Source: Vermamoeba vermiformis (lineage: Eukaryota > Tubulinea > Echinamoebida). Taken from it: DNA of 64,000 bases. Shown here piece after piece: positions 61,429 to 64,000 of the stretch (the first letter of the stretch is position 1; each line of letters opens with the position of its first letter). The translations under genes and the position numbers were made by a program. The stretch spans positions 1 through 64,000 of the forward strand of contig JBEWZL010000012.1 of the NCBI GenBank assembly GCA_045837725.1. The letters run 5' to 3'. The notes under the pieces are model-generated. The model was not told the origin of the DNA and made no database searches. It saw only the letters and a program-made list of their open reading frames with translations.

Positions 61429-61560
61429 GAGCCCTCTTCTAGCGAATTAAAATAATAAAAAAACCTTAAAAAGTACCCTTTTCACTTGATATGAGGTCCA
61501 AAGAAATTGTAATTAATAATGCAAATGTATTTACAGCAAACAAATGTACACAACAAGTCT

Positions 61561-64000
61561 TTACAAGCCCACGATGTTTTGCACCGCTCTGGCCAGTTGC
61601 GCAATGTTCAAATCGGCGGAAGAACTCAGCGCGTGCAGCACTGACGCGTCCAAGAATGTTGGCAAAGCTTGGCGCGTGAGATCGTAGCGCAACAGATCGT
61701 GAATGCACGCGAGAGATTGCACCACGACTGCCGCATTGTGATGTGCCAGCAGTGCGCTGAGTGGTGGCAAGCCCTGATCGATTACAGACTGCAAATGAGT
61801 GCTGTCCAAGGTCGATTGCACCAATCGCAGCACGTGAAGGATGCGGAGCTGGAGCTGAATGTCATCTGCGAGGGCGAGGGTCTTGAAGCAGTGCGTGGTG
61901 AGATCACGTGACATGAGTTCCGCGCGTGCCCTGGTGGAGAACAACATGTTGCCGAGCAGCATCACCGCGTTGTGCACGATCTGCAAATCACTGTTCTCTT
62001 CGCTGTCCATGTACTCCATAGACACGTGTGCCAGCATGCTGTCCAACACTGTCACGTGATTGGTCACAATGAACTCGCGGTTCTGTTCAGCGAGCGTGAG
62101 GTGCATCAGTGCCAACAGGACACTCTCGCGCAATAGACTGCTCAGCCGTGCGGTCTGACTGCTGTCGTGCTGCACACTCGCTGCGAGCTGGTCGAGGTCA
62201 CTGAGCAGCGTCACCAGGGCGCGCAAGACACCTGTCACGCGCATGTCATCCTTAGCTGTCTTGCACAGTGACAACCAACCAATCAGCTGCACGCTGTAGA
62301 TGACATCTGCCAGGGACAGGGCACTGCGGTCCACGTGCTCGGTGTGATATCCGTCGTCGGGGAGTGTTCCTAATATGGTCAACACCGTGCGCAGTGCGGG
62401 CATGACATCTTGCAGCAGAATCAAGTCGCGCACGTGATTGGCGGTCTGAGCGAGGGTGAGCAGCATGAGCAGCGTGGTCTGACGTATACCAGGGCCGTGC
62501 TCTGGATCACAAGCACGTGACAGCGACTTATTTAGCAAGAGCACGAGACTCTTGGTGAGAGTGGCGAGGTGATCGGCATCGATCTGTTGTGTCACGTGAT
62601 GCGGATTGTTCATGAGCACGCGGTACATGATCTGCAACACGGCTGTCAAATCGCTGTCCAACAGTGGTTGATTGGTCACGTGATCGCTCAAAAACAGATT
62701 TTGAAATCCCGCCAAATCGAGCAGGGTCGTGATGGCATTGCTCTGCTGTGAGAACGCATCGAGTCCGATCTGCGTGCGTGCCACGGCTAATAATAGCTGC
62801 ATGCCACTCGTCTTGATGCTGTCTACCAGGGCTTGTTGTGCCTCCGTGTCACTCGGGCCTGAACTTTGCACTTGTTGCGTCATGTCGAACATCACGGGAT
62901 TGGTGCTATTTTTGGGAGTGAACAGCGCGGCATCTTTCGTCACGTGACGACGCGAGGCGAGCACGGTGAGCAAGAGATCGACCAATCCGTGCTGCGCGAG
63001 CACTACGAGCACGTGATCGGTGTCAGCGAGCGATTGACACGCGCGAATGACATTGTACTGCAGCTGCAACAGACGCGTGTCATTCGGGGCACTCTGCGCG
63101 GCACGGTGCGACAGTCCCAGCACGGCAATCAAGTACTGCAAAGATTGCGCTGCCACCAGTCGGGGCCACAGTCCGCGATGCTGGCACAGCTGCACGATCA
63201 CGCGGCAACCGTTGTAAACACCCGCGAGATCTCCCTCGCTGCCCTGGTGTGTGAATCCAGTCAGGCCACTCACCAGGGCATCGAACTGCACGCGGGACAG
63301 CTGTCGTTCGTCGCGCACGTGCTCCACGATGTTTCCCAGCAAAAATGTGGCAAAGTCACGTGTCTGCTTGTCCGATGAGCCGAGCAGATTGATGACACGT
63401 GTCAAACTCGGATCACTGGCGAGCAGGCTGTCGACACGTGATCGATCGCCCGAATTGGTGCTGGTGATCAGTTCGCGCAGTGCCAGCAAGCGCCCTTCGC
63501 GGTGTTCAGATGCCAGCACGGCTATTAATAGCTCCACGCCACCCTGTGCCACCACACTCGACCACGTGCGCGGATCTTGCAAGCTGGCTGCTGTCACTGC
63601 TGCCACTAACTTGCCTAATAAGGCAGGGGACAACTCGTGCTCGACGATGAGTGTTACCAAAATAGGCAGTAGATCGCGTGATTGATCAGGGCTGGACTGC
63701 AAAGATAGCAGCAAGTCTACCGTGGCTTCAATTGGGGGAAGTTTTTCCGCAGGTGGTTGTGCCGAGGCTAAAAATAGCGACAGATTGCGTTTCAAGCTCG
63801 CGATGAGGTCCGGTGACTCGACCAGGGCAGCACGTGACTGCGGGTGTTGCTTCACCATGGTGGACAGCACGTGCACCAGGGCCAGTGCTTTTTTCATTTC
63901 CATTTTAGGATCAGTCACGTGCTCGTCGCCCTGGTTGAGCATGTTGCAGAGTGCCAGCACGCCACCCATGTTGAACCACGTGACAGCAACGCTCGCATCG
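61561..64000 (-). CDS. Large helical-repeat (ARM-like) protein, 5' end outside window
   Basis: The frame is open to the right edge of the window, so the first Met inside (63969) need not be the start; at least 813 codons are present in a single exon. The protein is almost all alpha helix, with Leu/Ala-rich repeats such as LTRVINLLGSSDKQTRDFAT, LASLKRNLSLF-type segments and paired short helices, consistent with armadillo/HEAT folding. No catalytic motif is visible. Armadillo proteins are scaffolds, and function cannot be named. The exon has 20 CACGTG E-boxes plus CArG and MEF2-type matches, far above the neighbouring genes. It ends convergent with the ribosomal-protein gene. Confidence 0.7.
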   Translation of the reverse strand, partial: DASVAVTWFNMGGVLALCNMLNQGDEHVTDPKMEMKKALALVHVLSTMVKQHPQSRAALVESPDLIASLKRNLSLFLASAQPPAEKLPPIEATVDLLLSLQSSPDQSRDLLPILVTLIVEHELSPALLGKLVAAVTAASLQDPRTWSSVVAQGGVELLIAVLASEHREGRLLALRELITSTNSGDRSRVDSLLASDPSLTRVINLLGSSDKQTRDFATFLLGNIVEHVRDERQLSRVQFDALVSGLTGFTHQGSEGDLAGVYNGCRVIVQLCQHRGLWPRLVAAQSLQYLIAVLGLSHRAAQSAPNDTRLLQLQYNVIRACQSLADTDHVLVVLAQHGLVDLLLTVLASRRHVTKDAALFTPKNSTNPVMFDMTQQVQSSGPSDTEAQQALVDSIKTSGMQLLLAVARTQIGLDAFSQQSNAITTLLDLAGFQNLFLSDHVTNQPLLDSDLTAVLQIMYRVLMNNPHHVTQQIDADHLATLTKSLVLLLNKSLSRACDPEHGPGIRQTTLLMLLTLAQTANHVRDLILLQDVMPALRTVLTILGTLPDDGYHTEHVDRSALSLADVIYSVQLIGWLSLCKTAKDDMRVTGVLRALVTLLSDLDQLAASVQHDSSQTARLSSLLRESVLLALMHLTLAEQNREFIVTNHVTVLDSMLAHVSMEYMDSEENSDLQIVHNAVMLLGNMLFSTRARAELMSRDLTTHCFKTLALADDIQLQLRILHVLRLVQSTLDSTHLQSVIDQGLPPLSALLAHHNAAVVVQSLACIHDLLRYDLTRQALPTFLDASVLHALSSSADLNIAQLARAVQNIVGL
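61831..63982. promoter_or_regulatory. Array of CACGTG E-boxes in a coding exon
   Basis: CACGTG starts at 61831, 61905, 62023, 62053, 62332, 62431, 62514, 62593, 62677, 62941, 63010, 63316, 63357, 63396, 63435, 63563, 63831, 63868, 63916 and 63977. It falls in more than one codon phase (His-Val in one, Ser/Thr-Arg in another), so one repeated dipeptide cannot explain it. Function is inferred only. Confidence 0.5.

Noticed and set aside
62866-63378. + strand frame of 170 codons in the ARM-like gene
   Set aside because: Antisense shadow; the minus frame is open for over 2.4 kb and has regular helical repeats.

Overview
The window is nuclear DNA of an intron-rich, compact eukaryote. Introns are mostly 45-60 bp with GTAAGT or GTACGT donors, and genes often sit head to head with 120-260 bp between starts. 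Gene content (a GxcDD-like CH/IQ/RhoGEF/ArfGAP/PH protein, a CARMIL-type protein, PEX4, a sphingolipid desaturase, THH1/TOM1-type seven-pass proteins) points to an amoeboid protist, most likely Amoebozoa. That placement is inference; no rRNA or organelle gene is present to settle it.

Layout. 0-5 kb: a tandem array of palindromic 47-48 bp units, a 120-128 bp direct repeat, then about 3 kb almost without CpG and without a recognisable gene. 5-12.6 kb: membrane-anchored heme peroxidase (-), FAD monooxygenase (+), cytochrome P450 (-). 12.9-30.8 kb: two divergent paralogous giants, each a large Cys-rich ectodomain joined to a seven-pass THH1/TOM1-type domain. They flank a GPI-type surface protein, CIR1, PEX4 and a Q/N/Y-rich coiled-coil protein. 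One paralog carries a MITE in an intron. 30.9-42.6 kb: a second GPI-type protein, a two-domain saposin, protein-L-isoaspartate methyltransferase, a sphingolipid desaturase, an ATF6-like membrane bZIP, a second P450 and a multi-pass glycoprotein. 42.8-64 kb: an IQ-RhoGEF-PH-CARMIL fusion, SF3A2 and RBM8A on one short bidirectional promoter, a pseudokinase, a probably myristoylated Deg protease, NDUFA13, the GxcDD-like RhoGEF, ribosomal protein SA, and an ARM-like protein running off the right edge.

The least expected signal is regulatory. In the RhoGEF-CARMIL gene, 13 of 16 short introns carry a strict MEF2-type site (CTA, four A/T, TAG), a CArG box (CC, six A/T, GG) or a CACGTG E-box, and more lie in its exons. 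The ARM-like gene has 20 CACGTG E-boxes plus MEF2 and CArG matches inside one 2.4 kb coding exon. The neighbouring GxcDD-like gene has about two E-boxes in 3.2 kb of coding sequence. This looks like a MADS-box/bHLH site set spread through gene bodies, and it needs a genome-wide test.

Functionally the window holds surface recognition candidates (two seven-pass receptors, GPI proteins, glycoprotein), two Rho-family exchange factors tied to actin and membrane domains, redox enzymes (peroxidase, monooxygenase, two P450s), and core RNA-processing genes (SF3A2, RBM8A, CIR1). Exon boundaries given here were derived by hand from splice sites and reading-frame continuity.
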